A DNA stretch of 8,008 bases from Deltaproteobacteria bacterium. Lineage in GTDB: Bacteria; Desulfobacterota; Syntrophia; Syntrophales; Smithellaceae. The stretch covers positions 1 to 8,008 of the forward strand of contig DSAV01000118.1 in the NCBI GenBank assembly GCA_011046295.1, read 5' to 3'. The notes beneath the pieces were generated by a model. That model had not been told where the DNA came from. It made no database searches and saw nothing but the letters and a program-made list of their open reading frames with translations. Below are positions 5,852 to 8,008 of the stretch, piece after piece (within the stretch, counting starts at the first letter, position 1; every line of letters starts with the position of its first letter). A program made the position numbers and the translations under genes.

Positions 5852-6691
5852 TTAAGTGAATATTTCATATACTTCTTCCATTTTTTTTACGCTTTCCATC
5901 AGCCAGCCGAGTACGGAGCCGATAGCGACAAACATAACAGCGCGGACAATATCAGCCGTGAAAGGTATGCCTTTGAGGAAAAGAGCGTGACTGATTAAAA
6001 TCAAAGCGGCCAGGAAAACGGAAACTAAAATGCCTTTCTTGCCCCACCATATGGACGCCAGAATAATCGGGATGTAAAAAAGATGAGTAAAGGTGACTTC
6101 CGTTTCCTGAATGACATGATTGTAGTAAGTAAGGATTATTGCCGCCGCAAGCAGGAGAAGCATCATGATTGTTTTGTGTATATTTTTCGTGCCTCCGATA
6201 AGCTTCCCCATCAGGAATGCTTTTACGATACCCAGCTTTCTATTTACGCTTTCCGCGGTAAGTTCCTGGTATTTTTCCGTTACCTGATAAGACACATAAT
6301 CGAACATCAGGATTGTCCGGTTAAGACTTTCCACCGCCTGCTGTTTTTCCAGTGCGGTGACAAAAATTCCCTGAAATTCAGCGTAAAGCCACAGATGCCT
6401 TCTCATCAGAATCAAAGCGTAGAGGGCTTCGTGCAAAGGTATTTTCTGTTCGTAAAATTCTTCGGCATATTTCCAGGAAAAGTTTTTTGCCTCATTATAG
6501 GGAACTTCCGCCAGGGACATTTGCCGGAAAAGGCGGTAAAATTTAATTCCCTGTTCAATCACCATTTCTTTCGGCAGGGAATGATAAGAAGGCGTCCGGT
6601 TGTGCTTCACCACGTCTGCCGCCCATTGCTTGGCTATACTTTCGGCTTTGCTCTCTATAAGGTTAATGAGTTTCGCTGCATAAGCTTGCAT
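5852..6691 (-). CDS. Sensor-like protein: RsbRD_N-like helical domain plus four-helix membrane domain (paralog B)
   Basis: This 279-residue protein aligns end to end with paralog A (263-1108) with one single-residue gap. By eye about 85-90% of residues match in the helical domain (1-145) and about 70% in the membrane part, so the soluble domain is the more constrained half. The conserved block IPLHEALYALIL, then RRHLWLYAEFQ, lies at about 84-107. Four hydrophobic helices follow (about 174-190, 200-216, 221-239, 248-266), with FTHLFYIPIILASIWWG in the second. No output domain is attached. The ATG has AAGGAG 9-10 nt upstream. The promoter 6824-6852 gives it a leader of about 125 nt and is nearly identical to that of the kinase operon, suggesting joint expression. 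It is probably a membrane signalling partner of the kinase circuit, but no function is proven. The similarity to paralog A shows a recent duplication. Confidence 0.85.
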   Translation of the reverse strand: MQAYAAKLINLIESKAESIAKQWAADVVKHNRTPSYHSLPKEMVIEQGIKFYRLFRQMSLAEVPYNEAKNFSWKYAEEFYEQKIPLHEALYALILMRRHLWLYAEFQGIFVTALEKQQAVESLNRTILMFDYVSYQVTEKYQELTAESVNRKLGIVKAFLMGKLIGGTKNIHKTIMMLLLLAAAIILTYYNHVIQETEVTFTHLFYIPIILASIWWGKKGILVSVFLAALILISHALFLKGIPFTADIVRAVMFVAIGSVLGWLMESVKKMEEVYEIFT

Positions 6692-6816
6692 GCTTCATTT
6701 CTCCTTTCCGGCATCAGTTAAAATATGTTCGATTAATAAAAAATATACGCGTTAATGACCGTTTTTTTGCCACTCCAAAAGTTCCGGTTCCTTTTTGCGT
6801 GTGCGATAATATTAGG

Positions 6817-6851
6817 TGACACAACTATAAAAAGAAGATTCTTATGTGTCA
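6817..6851. repeat. Inverted repeat TGACACA-N21-TGTGTCA bracketing the paralog B promoter
   Basis: Perfect 7-bp arms at 6817-6823 and 6845-6851. One arm overlaps the -35 hexamer and the other covers the predicted start of transcription. The kinase promoter shares the -35 arm but not the second arm, so this could be an operator specific to paralog B. It may also be chance. Confidence 0.35.
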
Positions 6852-6852
6852 A
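6824..6852 (-). promoter_or_regulatory. Sigma-70 promoter of paralog B
   Basis: On the minus strand TTGACA (6847-6852) and TATAGT (6824-6829) are separated by 17 bp. The 30-bp block 6824-6853 differs from the kinase promoter block 5482-5511 at only three positions, and the spacer itself is conserved. Transcription would start near 6817. Confidence 0.8.
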
Positions 6853-6942
6853 GTGAATAAAAATTGCTTCTGTTATGCCCTAATTTACGCAATTTGCAGC
6901 GAAAATAGTTATGTTTAAAGTGTTGGAAAGCAAGGAAAATGC

Positions 6943-6971
6943 TTGTGTGTCAGAAAAATTTATCCGATAAT
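6943..6971 (+). promoter_or_regulatory. Weak candidate promoter for the TIR-like gene
   Basis: TTGTGT (6943-6948) and GATAAT (6966-6971) are 17 bp apart on the plus strand. The -10 is good and the -35 poor (3 of 6). It would start the transcript near 6978, about 80 nt before the chosen ATG. Confidence 0.3.
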
Positions 6972-6975
6972 ACAG

Positions 6976-7011
6976 ACAAGAAAAAGCGGTTTTGCATTTA
7001 TGCTTTCTTGT
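6976..7011 (+). other. Hairpin in the leader of the TIR-like gene
   Basis: ACAAGAAA (6976-6983) pairs perfectly with TTTCTTGT (7004-7011). With a 2-nt bulge the stem extends by GC/GC to 10 bp around a 14-nt loop. A second small stem (TGCC/GGCA, around 7017-7032) follows before the ribosome binding site. I do not recognise a known riboswitch. It could tune translation or be incidental. Confidence 0.35.
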
Positions 7012-7056
7012 GGGCTTTGCCAAAGGGCAGGCGGATTGTTTTTGGGAGTATGTTTT

Positions 7057-7737
7057 ATGGAGTTACCTGAAAAATATTTGGATATAAGAAACAAGTTTGT
7101 CGAAGCTTTAAAAACGGGGAATTTTTCCGCGATTGCCGCGATATCTTTGGATGATCTGAAACTGGCAAAAATTCACTTAAGCGCTGATCGCAACCTGCCA
7201 TATTACTCTCTGCTTGCGCAAACTCTGACCGAGAGAGAAAAAGCCACGATGGAAACGAAAGAAGGGGTTCGAGTTGCCGGGGTCGAATCAAACTATGCCC
7301 AGAATCAGCATATATTTTTGGCGCATAAATTTACGGACGAAGGTTTGATAACGCCCTTGAAAAAGACGATAGAGCAACATAAGTTTTTTTGGGCTGAAGC
7401 GAATAAGAAAGATTTGGGAAAAATTTCCACGGACGTGCTGGCCAAGATCAAAAAAAGCGGTTTTTTTATCGCGGTTATGACCATGCAGCACGAATTACGG
7501 GACGGAAATTTTACGTCTGACAGTTGGGTGCTGGAGAAGAAAGCCGCCGCGCTGGCTTTCGGCCAGAGGCCGGTTATCATGGCGGAAGAGGGAATTGAAC
7601 GCCACTATATAGGATTTGTGCAAAGTGACGAGCAGATAATTTCTTTCACCAGAGATAATTTTAGCGCCAGAGCGCAAGACGTCATCAACGGAATTGACAC
7701 GATATATAAAAAATCCCTTACCAAGGGGTTGATTTGA
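7057..7737 (+). CDS. TIR-like domain protein
   Basis: This 226-residue soluble protein has a short helical N-terminal part (1-80) and a Rossmann-like TIR-type domain (about 84-190). Recognisable elements are the first strand IFLAH (86-90), an ISTDVLAKIKKSGFFIAVMT block (123-142), SDSWVLE (154-160), a helix ending in ALAFGQRPVIMAEEG (165-179), and a final FVQSDEQIISF strand and turn region. In bacterial TIR proteins a Glu in the SxWVxxE helix catalyses NAD+ cleavage, often in anti-phage defence. Here E160 is three residues after W157 and a Lys (K161) falls where the Glu is expected if the helix is aligned from its GxxPVI end, so activity is uncertain. The ATG at 7057 has GGGAG 8 nt upstream; an earlier TTG at 6943 would run through the structured leader. 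It is divergent from paralog B and next to an IS, with no visible partner gene on this side. A nucleoside deoxyribosyltransferase-like fold is the alternative. Confidence 0.65.
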   Translation: MELPEKYLDIRNKFVEALKTGNFSAIAAISLDDLKLAKIHLSADRNLPYYSLLAQTLTEREKATMETKEGVRVAGVESNYAQNQHIFLAHKFTDEGLITPLKKTIEQHKFFWAEANKKDLGKISTDVLAKIKKSGFFIAVMTMQHELRDGNFTSDSWVLEKKAAALAFGQRPVIMAEEGIERHYIGFVQSDEQIISFTRDNFSARAQDVINGIDTIYKKSLTKGLI

Positions 7738-7832
7738 TTATAAGGATGCTATTTTGAAGAGGAATTTGATTGGTTACTGTTCATTAGGAACGCTACTCCA
7801 AAAAATCCCAAAGCGCAAATTATGGGAGGTAT

Positions 7833-7860
7833 TTGACTGTAAATGAGAGATGACAGTCAA
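7833..7860. repeat. Inverted repeat TTGACTGT-N12-ACAGTCAA
   Basis: Perfect 8-bp arms with a 12-nt loop, between the TIR-like gene and the transposase. It is not followed by a U-tract on the plus strand, though AT-rich sequence lies on both sides. It could act as a bidirectional terminator, or lie at or near the end of the insertion sequence. The rest of 7738-7964 shows nothing else I can name. Confidence 0.4.
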
Positions 7861-7892
7861 TTATACTTTCCAAATTAATTACACTTCGGTCA

Positions 7893-8008
7893 TGCGCCCC
7901 ATTTAGGAAACCAGTTGCACAGAGAGATGCCTTCTTGTAAATTTAAGAAAAAGGAGGACATCAAATGGGGAAGAAAGTCAAGAAGCATTCAGCGGAGTTC
8001 AAGTTCAA
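7893..8008 (+). mobile_element. Left part of an IS3-family insertion sequence, end uncertain
   Basis: The presence of an element follows from the OrfA start. The exact left end is not determined. A terminal-repeat-like TGCGCCCCATTTAGG begins at 7893, 72 bp before the OrfA start, a normal distance, but the matching right end is outside the window. The inverted repeat at 7833-7860 is the other possible boundary. Confidence 0.4.
7965..8008 (+). CDS. IS3-family transposase OrfA, first 14 codons, partial
   Basis: The frame starts MGKKVKKHSAEFKF and is cut by the right edge. The basic N-terminus followed by HSAEFK is the standard opening of IS3-family OrfA proteins, which carry the DNA-binding helix-turn-helix of the transposase (Transposase_8 type). 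A strong AAGGAGG (7951-7957) lies 7 nt before the ATG. Only 14 codons are visible, so subgroup and intactness cannot be judged; a programmed-frameshift OrfB would be expected downstream. Confidence 0.72.
   Translation, partial: MGKKVKKHSAEFKF

Larger units (their letters stand above)
6692..7056. other. 365-bp divergent intergenic region between paralog B and the TIR-like gene
   Basis: No gene is supported. On the minus strand it holds the strong sigma-70 promoter of paralog B and an inverted repeat bracketing it. On the plus strand it holds a weak candidate promoter (6943-6971) and a structured leader (6976-7011) for the TIR-like gene. An in-frame upstream extension of the TIR-like gene exists, but its composition is not protein-like enough to accept. 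Confidence 0.55.

Noticed and set aside
6761..6776. TGGCA-like minus-strand sequence upstream of paralog B as a second sigma-54 promoter
   Set aside because: The -12 part does not match (GG-N10-GT, no TTGC), while a consensus sigma-70 promoter lies just upstream.
6943..7056. Upstream extension of the TIR-like protein from TTG at 6943
   Set aside because: The added sequence is Cys/Gly-rich without domain features and covers the leader hairpin. ATG at 7057 has a good ribosome binding site.
1..8008. CRISPR array, tRNA or rRNA genes
   Set aside because: No regularly spaced direct repeats and no tRNA- or rRNA-like sequence was seen on either strand.

Overview
The window most likely comes from a deltaproteobacterium (Desulfobacterota, Syntrophales-like). 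This is inference from three things: the PAS domain style of the histidine kinase, an NtrC-type sigma-54 regulator, and the start of what looks like an N-type (alternate, Na+-linked) F1Fo ATPase operon. Base composition is moderate. Nothing in the window (no rRNA, tRNA or marker gene) fixes the taxonomy.

Layout. From 1 to 6691 every gene is on the minus strand. In transcription order, right to left, they are: a soluble/membrane sensor-like protein (5852-6691, here 'paralog B'); a cytoplasmic PAS histidine kinase (3250-5394) overlapping by 4 nt with an NtrC-family sigma-54 activator (1886-3253); a 305-bp regulatory gap; a 151-residue protein (1125-1580); a 281-residue protein (263-1108, 'paralog A'); and the N-terminus of an ATP synthase beta subunit (1-241, cut by the window edge). 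On the plus strand lie a TIR-like protein (7057-7737) and, at the right edge, the first codons of an IS3-family OrfA (from 7965).

How the parts may work together. The 151-residue protein and paralogs A and B share one helical N-terminal domain (RsbRD_N-like in style). A and B add an identical type of four-helix membrane domain and are highly similar along their whole length. A near-perfect -24/-12 sigma-54 promoter (1612-1627) sits 32 bp before the 151-residue gene. From it, one transcript could read through the 151-residue gene, paralog A and into atpD, with gaps of only 16 and 21 bp. The obvious activator is the NtrC-type regulator encoded just upstream. The kinase-regulator operon and paralog B each have a consensus sigma-70 promoter (TTGACA-17-TATAGT), and the two promoters are 27/30 identical, suggesting common expression. 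The working model is a two-component, sigma-54 circuit with duplicated sensor proteins that controls an alternate ATPase. The sequence elements are directly visible; the circuit is inference.

The right end (6692-8008) looks like accessory DNA: a TIR-like gene with a structured leader next to an insertion sequence.
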